Origin: JAJEAD01 sp964420925
GTDB taxonomy: Bacteria; Pseudomonadota; Gammaproteobacteria; HK1
NCBI GenBank assembly: GCA_964420925.1
Contig: CAYQVB010000003.1
Coordinates: 1 to 64,000 of the forward strand
Direction: 5' to 3'
DNA: 64,000 nt
Shown here: piece after piece, positions 50,964 through 59,413 of the stretch
Layout of the letters: each line of letters begins with the position of its first letter
How positions within the stretch are numbered: position 1 is the stretch's first letter
The notes under the pieces: generated by a model
Told to the model about the DNA's origin: nothing
Database searches by the model: none
The model's input: the letters and a program-made list of their open reading frames with translations, nothing else
Position numbers and translations under genes: made by a program

Positions 50964-52025
50964 ATGAAGAACGACCGCCAGGGGTTCGCTACCGCCTCCA
51001 TTCACGCGGGGGAAGTCGACTACGCGTCCTCCACGCCGATTCACCAGGGAGCGACCGTCAATGGACTGTACTACCGGAGCGGCAACCCCACGTGTGCCGC
51101 CTTCGAAGAGAAGGTCTGCACTCTGGAGGGTGGCACGCGAAGCGTGTCCGCAGCCTGCGGCATGGCGGCGATCAGCCAGACCCTGCTGGCGCTGCTCTGT
51201 GCCGGATCGCGCCTGGTTACCCACCGGACCGTATACACCTGGACTACGGAACTCTTTCAGCGCGACCTGCCCCGACTCGGAGTCGAGGTGGCTTTCATCG
51301 ACATGCGCGAGCCCGATCAGCTCGCGGCGGCGCTGGCGGAGAAGACCGATGTGGTGTACTTCGAGCCGCTGGCGAATCCTTCCTGCGAGATCGTCGACTC
51401 CGCGGCGACGATCGAGTCTGGCCGCTTGGCGGGCGCCACGGTGGTGGTGGACGCGACCTGGCTCTCCCCCTGCCTGTTCCGCCCCTTGGAGCTCGGCGCC
51501 GACATCGTGATTCACAGCGCGACGAAGTACCTGTGCGGGCACGGCGATGCGCTCGCCGGGGTCGTCACCACCCGCGACGAGGAGTTCGCGGAGGAGCTGC
51601 TGCGGATGCGCAACGTGCTCGGTGGCATCCTGAGCCCCACGAATGCCTACTATCTGCTGAGAGGCATGAAGACCCTGCCGATTCGCATGCAGCGTCACTG
51701 CGAGAACGCCCAGAGCGTGGCGGAGTTCCTGGCCACGCATCGCAAGGTGCGGGCGGTACGATATCCGGGACTGCCGGACACCCGAGGGCACCATCTCGCC
51801 CGCCGACAATGGGATGGATACGGCGGCATGCTCTCGTTCGATGTCGACGCCGAGTCCACGCACTCCCGATTCCTCAAGCGGGTCGAGCTCTGCCGGCCCT
51901 GGGTGAGCCTCGGCGACGCCGGCTCGCTGGTCACCGGCGTTCGCGAGGCCACCAGGATCCGGATGTCGGTCGGGCTCGAAGATGTGGACGACATCCTCCG
52001 GGATCTCGAACAGGCGCTGTCCTGA
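50964..52025 (+). CDS. Cystathionine gamma-synthase-family PLP enzyme
   Basis: A 353-residue PLP-dependent trans-sulfuration enzyme. The start ATASIHAGEVDYASSTPI and YYRSGNPT are typical, the PLP-stacking region is SVSAACGMAAISQTLLALL, and the Schiff-base lysine is Lys188 in IHSATKYLCGHGD. VVDATWLSP replaces the usual VDNTFxxP. At 353 residues it is somewhat shorter than usual family members (about 380-400). The reaction (cystathionine synthase, lyase or methionine gamma-lyase) cannot be told from sequence alone. ATG at 50964 is chosen; the long upstream extension overlaps the GFA gene's end and is not conserved. Confidence 0.87.
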   Translation: MKNDRQGFATASIHAGEVDYASSTPIHQGATVNGLYYRSGNPTCAAFEEKVCTLEGGTRSVSAACGMAAISQTLLALLCAGSRLVTHRTVYTWTTELFQRDLPRLGVEVAFIDMREPDQLAAALAEKTDVVYFEPLANPSCEIVDSAATIESGRLAGATVVVDATWLSPCLFRPLELGADIVIHSATKYLCGHGDALAGVVTTRDEEFAEELLRMRNVLGGILSPTNAYYLLRGMKTLPIRMQRHCENAQSVAEFLATHRKVRAVRYPGLPDTRGHHLARRQWDGYGGMLSFDVDAESTHSRFLKRVELCRPWVSLGDAGSLVTGVREATRIRMSVGLEDVDDILRDLEQALS

Positions 52026-52213
52026 GCCGGGCCGTCATCGCATGCCGCCTCGGGCTGTGGAAGGGACGCTCGATGACCCCCGGGACGGTCAGGCGCAACC
52101 GGCTCGGAGTCGCGCAATGGGCTTCCGGCTCGAGTATCGTGCCGCCGGGTCGACGGGGCTCTCCCCCCGAGGCATCGAGAGGGTGATCCGGCCTTGACCA
52201 GGAATCGAGCACC

Positions 52214-52972
52214 ATGAAGCTGCTGCTCCCCCACCAATACGAGTTGATCGTTCTCGAGCGCGTGGACGACGTGGCCCGCGAAGCCGCGCGCCGCGCCGAG
52301 GAAGGAGCCGAAGAAGGCACCTTCGTGGTGGCGATGGAGCAATCGGATGCCCGCACCCGCCACGGCACCCCCTGGTTCTCGCCCGCCGGCAACGTCCATT
52401 GCGCGATCGTGCTCCGCCCGGACTTCCCGAACGCGCGGGCCGGCCAGCTCGTGTACGTCGGGGGAGTGAGCGCGGGAGCGGCGCTGGCCGGACTCCTGTC
52501 TCCGATGACCGGGCTGCGTTACCGCTGGCCGAACCGCATCCTGCTGAACGATCTCGATGCGGGCCGCATCGTTCTCGTGGGCCCCGGCCTCGATCGGGAT
52601 CCGATGCCATGGCTGGTCCTGGGGCTCATGGTGAATGTCGCCCACCATCCGGAGAATCCCGAGCCGGAGGCGTACAACAGCGTGCATGCGAGCGGCTCCC
52701 GGAACATCGAGGCCGAAGCGGTCATCGAGGACTTCGCCCGGCACTTTCTCGCGTCGATCAACCGCTGGGACGAGGAAGGATTCGAGCCAATCAGCCGCGC
52801 CTGGACCGCGAGAGCGATGGGCTTCGGGCGTTCCCCCGAACTCGCCGGCGCGGAGGTTTCGACGCCCCCGCAATCACGAATGGAACTGGACGAGCACGGC
52901 GCGCTGCGGACCACCGACGATAGCGGCAAGGACCGAGTGATGTCGGTTCTGGACCACTTCGGCATCCGCTAG
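52214..52972 (+). CDS. Biotin/lipoate-protein-ligase-like protein
   Basis: A 252-residue protein of the BPL/LplA/LipB superfamily. In place of the usual biotin-ligase GRGRxGR loop it has DARTRHGTPWFSPAGNVHCA. Then follow GLRYRWPNRILLND, which aligns with the KWPND motif, and GRIVLVGPGLDRDPMPWLVLG, a core strand region. A C-terminal domain of about 80 residues contains EEGFEPISRAWTARAMGFG, resembling the C-terminal part of BirA-like enzymes. The Asp of WPND has become Arg, so catalytic competence is uncertain. It follows the PLP gene by 188 bases on the same strand. Confidence 0.72.
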   Translation: MKLLLPHQYELIVLERVDDVAREAARRAEEGAEEGTFVVAMEQSDARTRHGTPWFSPAGNVHCAIVLRPDFPNARAGQLVYVGGVSAGAALAGLLSPMTGLRYRWPNRILLNDLDAGRIVLVGPGLDRDPMPWLVLGLMVNVAHHPENPEPEAYNSVHASGSRNIEAEAVIEDFARHFLASINRWDEEGFEPISRAWTARAMGFGRSPELAGAEVSTPPQSRMELDEHGALRTTDDSGKDRVMSVLDHFGIR

Positions 52973-52982
52973 CCGCAATGTT

Positions 52983-53118
52983 TCACCGACTTACGTCGCG
53001 AGGGCGCCAGATGGCGCGGACGGTGCGCCCGAGCGGCTCCATTGCTCGCCGACCGGCGTCGGCCCTCCCGCTTCTCCCTGAACGTGCTGGTTCCGCGCTG
53101 AGACTCGCACCTCGGTGA
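52983..53118. repeat. Short repeat element with TCACCGA/TCGGTGA ends
   Basis: Ends TCACCGA (52983-52989) and TCGGTGA (53112-53118) are inverted. The left 26 bases (52983-53008) match, with one mismatch, the reverse complement of 57875-57900 at the end of the larger element downstream of phyH. The interior is not shared. It fills the gap between the biotin-ligase-like gene and the ABC permease gene. Confidence 0.6.
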
Positions 53119-53153
53119 CGGGAGGATCAGGGGAGTGACGGGCCCACCGTCCT

Positions 53154-53981
53154 TCAGGCCCGGTAGATTCCCTGACCCACGATCCGATCGAGGCCTACGA
53201 TCCTGTCCAGCGTGAAGATGAGAGCCAGCGTCACCACGACCAGGAACATGGCCGCGGCGGCGATCGTGAGGTCGAAATTGGCGCGCATGTAGCTGATGAG
53301 CGCTACCGGCAGCGTGTAGTTCTGGGGATCCGTCAAGAACAGACTCACCGCCACGTCGTCCATCGAGAACGCGAACGCGAAGACCGTTCCCGCGACGATT
53401 CCGGTGCTGGCGAGGGGAAAGGTCACCTCCCAGAACGCCGCTCGCTCGTTCGCGCCCAGACTGAGCGCGGCCTCGTTCAACGATGGGGAGATCCCCACCA
53501 GGCTCGCGATGGTGGTGCGGATGGTGTAGGGGGCGGTGATGATGATGTGGCCTCCGAGCAAGCGCGCAAACCCATCGATCACCCCGATTTTCGCGAAGAA
53601 GAGCAGCAATGCGAATCCCACCACCACCGCCGGCACCACCAGCGGCGACAGGAAGAATGCGGTCAGCGCTTCCTTGCCCCGGAACTCGTAGCGGTCGAGG
53701 ACCACCGCGGTCAGCACGCCGACCACCGTGGAGACCGCGGCGGCAATGGTCGCCAGGATGACGCTGGTCCGAAGGCCACGCAGGAAGTACTCCTCGGTGA
53801 AGAATCGTTCGTACCACTGCAGGGAAAGCTCGGGCGGCGGAAAGGGCCCGAGGAAGGACCGGGAGTCCAGAGACATCGCAGCGGAGATGAGAATGGGACC
53901 GAGCAGGAACACCGCCGTCAGCGCAATCACCAGCACCATGAGGAGCAGACCCAGGTCGTCGCTGTATCGTCTCACCGACAC
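53154..53981 (-). CDS. ABC transporter permease (PotC-like)
   Basis: A 275-residue inner-membrane permease with six predicted helices. The cytoplasmic EAA loop EAALSLGANERAAFWEVTFP binds the ATPase. It resembles PotC/PotI permeases of polyamine and related importers. The start is GTG at 53981, six bases after the first permease gene's stop, so the two are co-translated. No ATPase gene follows; the next 180 bases hold a repeat element. Confidence 0.88.
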   Translation of the reverse strand: MSVRRYSDDLGLLLMVLVIALTAVFLLGPILISAAMSLDSRSFLGPFPPPELSLQWYERFFTEEYFLRGLRTSVILATIAAAVSTVVGVLTAVVLDRYEFRGKEALTAFFLSPLVVPAVVVGFALLLFFAKIGVIDGFARLLGGHIIITAPYTIRTTIASLVGISPSLNEAALSLGANERAAFWEVTFPLASTGIVAGTVFAFAFSMDDVAVSLFLTDPQNYTLPVALISYMRANFDLTIAAAAMFLVVVTLALIFTLDRIVGLDRIVGQGIYRA

Positions 53982-53987
53982 GTTCCT

Positions 53988-54830
53988 CTACCAGCGTTGG
54001 GCGGCCACCCGTGACACCACGTAGACGATCACGAGCGAAACGACGAGCAGGGTGATCGAGATCGCCGAGCCGCTCGGGTAGTTGGCCACCTCACTGAAGC
54101 GGCGATAGATCAGGTTGGACACGAACAGGACCTTCCCCTTCCCGAGCACCATCGGCACCACGAAGGCGCTGATGCACAGCGTGTAGCAAATCAGGAAGGC
54201 GGAAAGAATGCCGCGCGCGCTGAGCGGCACCGTGATCGTGAGATGCGCCTTCCAGCGCAGCGCACCCAGCGCCTGCGCGGCCTCGACGAGACGCGGGTTC
54301 ACGTTCTGGATGGTGCCGATCAAGGTGAGCGCGGCCATCGGCACGATGAAGTGCAACAGGCCCGCCACCACCAGCCACTGAATGTAGGCACGACTGTTCG
54401 TCGAGACTTCGAAGAAGCGCATCACCGGCATCATTGCGCCGATCGGGCCGAAGGTGAGCTCCAGGGAGTAGACCCGCACCAGCGCGCTCAGAAACATCAA
54501 GGTGATCAGTAACGCGATGGCGGCGTTGCGGATGCGCCGGGACCTCGTGCGAGCCACGTAGTAGGCGATCGGGAAACCGATCAGGAGCGCCACGATGGCG
54601 GCGATCGCGCCGAGTCGAAAGGTCGTGAAGAAGTAGCCGACATAGGTCGGCTGGAGGAGCTCGAGATAGTTGGCCAGGGTGTAGGGGGCATCCGCGGCGG
54701 AGCCGACCCGGCCGGGGACAAAGAGCCGGAAGCTCTCGCCGAGAATGCCGGCGAGGGGCAGGACGAGGAGCCCCGCGAACACCGCGATCGCGGGCACCAG
54801 GAGCAGAAACGCGTTCCGACTGAGCTTCAT
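53988..54830 (-). CDS. ABC transporter permease (PotB-like)
   Basis: A 280-residue permease beginning MKLSRNAFLLLVPAIAVFAG with a first helix. Five more helices follow, with an EAA loop VEAAQALGALRWKAHLTITV that matches PotB/PotH. It pairs with the downstream PotC-like permease as the heterodimeric channel. The gap to the binding-protein gene (263 bases) is long for an operon and carries a stem-loop just after that gene. Confidence 0.88.
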   Translation of the reverse strand: MKLSRNAFLLLVPAIAVFAGLLVLPLAGILGESFRLFVPGRVGSAADAPYTLANYLELLQPTYVGYFFTTFRLGAIAAIVALLIGFPIAYYVARTRSRRIRNAAIALLITLMFLSALVRVYSLELTFGPIGAMMPVMRFFEVSTNSRAYIQWLVVAGLLHFIVPMAALTLIGTIQNVNPRLVEAAQALGALRWKAHLTITVPLSARGILSAFLICYTLCISAFVVPMVLGKGKVLFVSNLIYRRFSEVANYPSGSAISITLLVVSLVIVYVVSRVAAQRW

Positions 54831-55039
54831 CGAATCGACCGATTCATGCGAAAGCGTGCTCCCGGCAACCCCCGCATCAGCTCGACAACACCACGCCGGC
54901 ACGGATCCTTCGCGAATGCCGGCCCGCGCTCAGCGGCGAATGGGGTGGCGAGCCCGGGGCGAAGCGGGGAACCGCTCTGCCCCAAACTCGCCGAGTCAGC
55001 GTCCTCACGGATGCCAGGCCCGTCCCCAGCGCCGGAGCG

Positions 55040-55068
55040 GGGAGCCTTCCCGGTAATGAGAGGCTCCC
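55040..55068 (-). terminator. Stem-loop after the binding-protein gene
   Basis: GGGAGCCT (55040-55047) and AGGCTCCC (55061-55068) form an 8-bp stem with a 13-base loop, about 26 bases after the binding-protein stop on the minus strand. There is no T-tract. It is more likely a processing or attenuating structure that lets the binding protein be made in excess of the permeases. Confidence 0.4.
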
Positions 55069-55093
55069 TTCCGCGTCCGGACCCGCGCCCCGC

Positions 55094-56176
55094 TCACACC
55101 AGATGGGGTTCGATCTCCGTTTCCCACCGCTTGACCCACGGGTCGATCATCGAAGACACATGGGGATAGTCGACGAGGTAGGCATACTTCTCGAGCTCTT
55201 CGTCGGTGAACACGAGGTGGTCGACGCCCTCGGTCGGGGTTGCCTTCAGGGAGGCCGGCGGCACTTTGATGGCGTCATTGAACGCTGTGCTCGCCTCCGG
55301 GCTGCACATGAAGTTGCAGAAGTCGAATGCCGTCTGCTTGTGCTGGGAACTCTTCAGCACCACCCACCCCTCGACCGCCAGGAAGCTCTTCAACGACTCG
55401 TGCTCCTTGGTGAGATACTTGAGGGGGACGTTCTTCGCGGCCGCGCTGATCGTCCCCTGATCCGTGAACGTCACGCTCGTCTCTCCCGTCGTCAAGGAAT
55501 TGATCGTATCGGTGGTCGTAATGTACACGCGCCCGATGTTGCCGCTCATGGCGATTTCCTTGAGGAACTCCCAGCCGGGGTCGATGTTGTACTCGTCTCC
55601 GCCTCGCGCCAAGGCAAGCGCCACCACCTGCAGGCACGTGTTCATGATCGGACTCGGCCAGAGGATCTGCCCCTTGAGGCGCGGATCCAGCAAATCCTCG
55701 ACCGTCTTGATCTCGATCGGGCAGATGTCCGGCCGGTAGGCGAAGAACACGCCATTCACGCTGCGCGGGATGTTCTTGAAGTTGCCTTGATCGTCCTTGG
55801 TAATCAGCGCCTCGGGGACATCGGCGAGGTTGGGCACGTCCGCCACAGTGACCGTCTCCGCCCATCCTTCCGCCACCATGGCGAGGAACACCGATGTCCA
55901 GCAGTCGACGACGTCGTAGGGCGTGTTGGGCCAGCTCGACTTGATCTTCGGCAGGATCGCCGCCGCGCCGCCCTGGTGCAGCTCCCAGGTGATGTCCCAC
56001 ATGTCCTGGTCTCCCAGGACTTTCTTGGACGCATCGATCCAGGGTGGACCCCATTCGACCACGGTGAGAGGGTCTGCCCCCCATGCCCGGTTCGCAAATG
56101 GCAGGGTCAAGCCGGCCGCCGCGAGTCCGCCGGCGGCGGATTGCATGAAGCTGCGTCGTGTGAAGTGATTTGCCAT
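55094..56176 (-). CDS. Tat-exported ABC substrate-binding protein (PotD-like)
   Basis: A 360-residue extracytoplasmic solute-binding protein. The leader NHFTRRSFMQSAAGGLAAAG carries the twin-arginine motif RRSFMQ and an Ala-rich h-region ending near NRAWGAD. The mature part has the type I/II binding-protein pattern (TVVEWGPPWIDASKKVL, PYDVVDCWTSVFLAMVAEG, FFAYRPDICPIEIKTVEDLLD), close to PotD/AfuA-like proteins. ATG at 56176 has GGAGGAG seven bases upstream. It leads an operon with two permeases but no ATPase. The ligand (polyamine, amine or other small cation) is not determined. Confidence 0.85.
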   Translation of the reverse strand: MANHFTRRSFMQSAAGGLAAAGLTLPFANRAWGADPLTVVEWGPPWIDASKKVLGDQDMWDITWELHQGGAAAILPKIKSSWPNTPYDVVDCWTSVFLAMVAEGWAETVTVADVPNLADVPEALITKDDQGNFKNIPRSVNGVFFAYRPDICPIEIKTVEDLLDPRLKGQILWPSPIMNTCLQVVALALARGGDEYNIDPGWEFLKEIAMSGNIGRVYITTTDTINSLTTGETSVTFTDQGTISAAAKNVPLKYLTKEHESLKSFLAVEGWVVLKSSQHKQTAFDFCNFMCSPEASTAFNDAIKVPPASLKATPTEGVDHLVFTDEELEKYAYLVDYPHVSSMIDPWVKRWETEIEPHLV

Positions 56177-56652
56177 ATCTCGCTCCTCCGTTATCGTACG
56201 GGCGCTATCACGCGCCACGTTGTCAGCAACCCGGACCCGGCAATCCGCCAGCACGCCCAACGCCCTTTGCGGCTGGCGCCAAGTGCGGACCGGCAGCGCG
56301 TGGTGTCAACCTGGAATCGGGGTGGCGGATCGGGATGCAATGCGCCCATTTCACCTCGTTCTCGCTCCGATCGGGGTCGACTATGGAAATCCCGAACTCG
56401 ACGTTCAGGACATTGGAAATGACGACGACGTTGGGCAGCACCGACATCCGAAGCCTGAGCGGGCGCTTGCCCGGCAACGCGTCCGACCTGCATCAATGCT
56501 GCTATAGTGACAACATCGGTTGGAACACGCAAAGCCCGGACGCGTGGCAGGCCCGATACTCAAGGCGCTCGAGCTCCGGTTGAGGTCCATTGAGGCATGC
56601 GACCCCGATCTCCACGCTGGCGGTCCCCTGCCGGACAAGGCGATGAGCGACG
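56177..56652. other. 476-base divergent region; possible short genes only
   Basis: It separates the binding-protein gene from phyH. A TATAGT -10-like box lies at 56502-56507. A short plus-strand frame (TTG near 56519 to TGA 56661-56663) gives about 46 residues including GPILKALELRLRSIEACDPD, and it overlaps the phyH start. A minus-strand frame near 56.3-56.48 kb starts MSVLPNVVVISNVLNVEFGI. Neither is recognised and I do not call them as genes. Confidence 0.4.
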
Positions 56653-57561
56653 ATGACGCCTGATCAGGTCCTCTCCCATTCGCCCAACGTTCTCACCCCG
56701 AGGCAGCGTGAGAGCTTCTTCGCCCGGGGCTATCTCTGCTTGCCCGAATTCGTGCCTCACGCAACGCTCGCCCGTCTCAAGGCGGCGTCGGATGCGGCAG
56801 TGGAACGCACGCGCTCACTCGTCGCCTCCAACATGGATTTCTCCCTGGATCCGGATCACGCCCCGGAGACGCCGCGCCCCAGCCGGCTGTTTCGAGCGAG
56901 CGACGAAGATCCTTCGTTCTGGGAGTACGCGTCGAGCCCACCGCTCACGGACCTGGCGGCGGATCTGGTGGGGCCGGACGTGCGCTACCGAGAGGCCTAC
57001 ATCAATTACAAGTGCGCAGGGAGCGCCATGACCGTGCACTGGCACCAGGACTTCGCGTTCTTCCCCCACACCAACCGGAGCGTGATTACCACGATCACCT
57101 ACACCGAGGACGTGACGCCCGACATGGGGCCCCTGATGGTCGTGCCCGAGAGTCACTCGGGAGAGGTCTTCGACCACTACGACGACTCGGGCGGGTTCAA
57201 GGGCCGAATCTGCGAAGCGGGCCTTGCCCGCCTGCCGCTCGAGCGGGCGGTGAGCCTTCCCGGACCGGCGGGCACCGTCATCGTGATTGACGGCGGCATG
57301 GTGCACGGCTCCGATCGCAACCGCAGCGAATCGCTGCGCCCGGTGCTGATCATCGGCTACTCGGCGGCGGACGCGTTCCCGTACACGGAGATGTCCCCTC
57401 AGCACTCGGACCGCCATGTGTGGCAGATCGTGCGGGGCCGCCGTCCGCTCTACGCCCATCACGAGCCGCTTCGGGTCAAGGTGCCGCCCGCCTGGACGAG
57501 AGAGGACTTCGAACCCATCTTCGACATGCAGCGCGATCCGGGCGAGCCCGAGCCAGGGTAG
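56653..57561 (+). CDS. Phytanoyl-CoA dioxygenase (PhyH) family protein
   Basis: A 302-residue Fe(II)/2-oxoglutarate oxygenase. Iron ligands are His and Asp of HWHQDFAFFPH and the distal His of DGGMVHGSDRN; the 2-oxoglutarate Arg is in SLRPVLIIGYSA. TYTEDVTPDMGPLMVVPESH is the typical strand after the metal motif. PhyH proteins hydroxylate varied substrates, so phytanoyl-CoA is not implied. The ATG at 56653 overlaps a doubtful short upstream frame. It is divergent from the binding-protein operon, and that uptake system may supply its substrate, which is inference. Confidence 0.87.
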   Translation: MTPDQVLSHSPNVLTPRQRESFFARGYLCLPEFVPHATLARLKAASDAAVERTRSLVASNMDFSLDPDHAPETPRPSRLFRASDEDPSFWEYASSPPLTDLAADLVGPDVRYREAYINYKCAGSAMTVHWHQDFAFFPHTNRSVITTITYTEDVTPDMGPLMVVPESHSGEVFDHYDDSGGFKGRICEAGLARLPLERAVSLPGPAGTVIVIDGGMVHGSDRNRSESLRPVLIIGYSAADAFPYTEMSPQHSDRHVWQIVRGRRPLYAHHEPLRVKVPPAWTREDFEPIFDMQRDPGEPEPG

Positions 57562-57635
57562 CGCTCGCCTGCACCCGGGCGAAGTTTCGCCCATCCGGGC
57601 TTCGGGTGGTGGCAGGCCGAGCCTAACCCGCCTAT

Positions 57636-57901
57636 GTCACCGATTTCCTGCTGCGGACGCCGATCCGCTCACGCTAGCGGGGCGTACTCCCTCGAGCCGC
57701 TTCGACATAGTGTCGGCTACCTGCTGCGCTACGCTATCCTTGCTTCGCTTGCAGGCCGGGGCAAGCCATCCTGGCTTGCCCGCTCGCCGGGACGAAGTGC
57801 CACCGGCACTTCGTCTGACTCCGGCTCGCCCTTCAGCGTCTCTCGGTCCGTTCACCCCGCAATCGCAGCGCCTCGGCGCCCTCGCGACGTAAATCGGTGA
57901 C
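57636..57901. mobile_element. MITE-like element with 11-bp terminal inverted repeats
   Basis: A 266-base non-coding segment bounded by GTCACCGATTT (57636-57646) and its exact complement AAATCGGTGAC (57891-57901). Inside are two hairpins: GGGCAAGCCA/TGGCTTGCCC (57759-57781) and GACGAAGTGCC/GGCACTTCGTC (57791-57815). The last 26 bases recur inverted at 52983-53008. This fits a non-autonomous transposon or REP-type repeat; no transposase is in the window. Confidence 0.6.
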
Positions 57902-57910
57902 AGATGCGGG

Positions 57911-58642
57911 CTAACCGCAATGGACGCGGGTGCGCGAGTACTCCTCCATCGCCACCACTTCGCTCCGTCCGCTCACCCTGCGGCGCAGATCGGAGGTCTC
58001 GAACTCGAGCTCCAGCCGGAAGCGGAACTCTTCGAAGAACTTCTCGTACATCTCGCCTCCGAAGGTGCCGATGGCGTGCAGGGTGTCTTCCTCCGGGGAG
58101 TGAGACAGCGCGATCGCCGCGAGCGGCTGGGGGGCGGGGCCGCCGAGGACGCGCGCGCCTCGGGCCGGATCGTAGACGCTGCGCTCGGAGCAGCAGTAGA
58201 TGACCCCCTGCCCCCGCACCCGCTGGTGGTCGGAGTCCTCGTAGCCCACTTCTCCGTGGCGATAGTTGATGAAGCTGACCGCACGTGCCGGATGCGTCAT
58301 CTTGTGCGCGCAGATCGCCGCGAACGCGACCACCGACCGGCCTGAACCGACACCACCGGGCCACTCGTACTTCGAGCCGTCCTCGGTCTCGAGCGGCCCA
58401 TCGGGAATGGCCGGACGCCCGAGGTCGATGAGAAAGCACGGCGTGGTCACGTACGGATAGTGGAAGACGTAGCACTGCCCCGGCACGAGGTCGCCGGATC
58501 GGACCGGACTCCCGTCCCGATGCACGAGCGTCGCCGGGTCGTAAGGGCGAAGCACCTGGCGACTCTGCGCGAGCGTCTCGGGATGGGCGCTCACCGCGGC
58601 GGCGGCCGACCCGCAGAGCTTCAGAAAGCGCCGACGTTCCAC
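57911..58642 (-). CDS. Tat-exported Rieske-like iron-sulfur protein with a non-canonical second ligand pair
   Basis: A 243-residue protein starting MERRRFLKLCGSAAAAVSAH, a twin-arginine leader. The first Rieske ligand pair is Cys111-x-His113 (AICAHKMTHP). The second, normally CxxH, reads IYCCSERSVYDP (Cys150, Cys151) with no His in the expected place. A Rieske-type GGPAPQPL segment follows near 167-174. The cluster may therefore have altered ligation, or be lost. GTG at 58642 is the start. It is the last gene of the minus-strand series that begins with formate dehydrogenase and lies nine bases after the ankyrin gene. A redox role with that enzyme is possible but unproven. Confidence 0.7.
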   Translation of the reverse strand: MERRRFLKLCGSAAAAVSAHPETLAQSRQVLRPYDPATLVHRDGSPVRSGDLVPGQCYVFHYPYVTTPCFLIDLGRPAIPDGPLETEDGSKYEWPGGVGSGRSVVAFAAICAHKMTHPARAVSFINYRHGEVGYEDSDHQRVRGQGVIYCCSERSVYDPARGARVLGGPAPQPLAAIALSHSPEEDTLHAIGTFGGEMYEKFFEEFRFRLELEFETSDLRRRVSGRSEVVAMEEYSRTRVHCG

Positions 58643-58651
58643 CGCCTCGAC

Positions 58652-59413
58652 TCAAGGACCGGCGTTGACGAGGCTGGCGGCAAGGGCCGGGTACCCCCCT
58701 TGCACCGCCGCCTCCGCCGGAGTGCGGCCCTCGTCGTCTTCCGCGTGCGGCGAAGAGCCGTGGGACACCAGGGCCTGGACGATGTCGGCGGAACCGCTGA
58801 ACGCGGCAAGGTGCAAGGCGGTGGCGCCGACTTCGTTGCGCGCGTCGAGGTTGAGACCCGGAGACCCGAGCAGGGCGCTCACCACCCCGGAGCGTTTCTC
58901 GAACGCGGCCCTCATGAGCGGCGTCCAGCCGTAGATGTCGGTGCGATTGACCTCCGCCCCGTGGTCGAGCAGCCGCTTCACCGAAGCGGTGTCTCCCTTG
59001 ACCGTCGCGATCATCAGGGCGGTCCAGTCGAACCCGCCCACCGCGTTGACCTCGGCCCCCGCCGACAGGAGGACGTCCAGAGTCTCGGGACTGGTGCCGA
59101 GCGCGGCGAACATCAGCGCGGTGCCGCCGTAGTCGCCCCGCGCGTTGACGTCGGCCCCCGCCCGCAGAATGCGGCGCACGAGGTCGGCCCTTCCGTACTT
59201 GGCGGCCACCATCAGTGCGGTCTTCCCCCGTCTTGCCCGCATGTCGACGTCCGCGTGTCCATCGACGAGCTGCTCCAGTATGACAAGGTCCTCTTGGTCG
59301 ATGGCGCGGGCGAGGGCTTCGTTTCCGGTCTCCGCCGCCCGAGCGAGGCCGGCGGCGGCGAAGACAGCGAGCACGAGCATCGCGACTCGCGGGCCGAGCC
59401 CCGGCCCTCTCAC
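58652..59413 (-). CDS. Periplasmic ankyrin-repeat protein
   Basis: A 253-residue protein. A signal peptide (PRVAMLVLAVFAAAGLARA) precedes about six ankyrin repeats, for example RRGKTALMVAAKYGRADLV, GTALMFAALGTSPETLDVLL, DWTALMIATVKGDTASVKRL and GATALHLAAFSGSADIVQAL. The repeats form a protein-binding scaffold, here in the periplasm. The start is GTG at 59413, overlapping the upstream gene's stop (GTGA). It is coupled to that gene and followed by the Rieske-like gene. In other bacteria periplasmic ankyrin proteins accompany redox or catalase genes; the partner here is unknown. Confidence 0.85.
   Translation of the reverse strand: MRGPGLGPRVAMLVLAVFAAAGLARAAETGNEALARAIDQEDLVILEQLVDGHADVDMRARRGKTALMVAAKYGRADLVRRILRAGADVNARGDYGGTALMFAALGTSPETLDVLLSAGAEVNAVGGFDWTALMIATVKGDTASVKRLLDHGAEVNRTDIYGWTPLMRAAFEKRSGVVSALLGSPGLNLDARNEVGATALHLAAFSGSADIVQALVSHGSSPHAEDDEGRTPAEAAVQGGYPALAASLVNAGP

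Noticed and set aside
56223..56663. Two short frames in the divergent region before phyH, one on each strand, with partly protein-like sequence
   Set aside because: Neither has a clear ribosome-binding site, recognised family or reasonable length; I mention them only in the region description.
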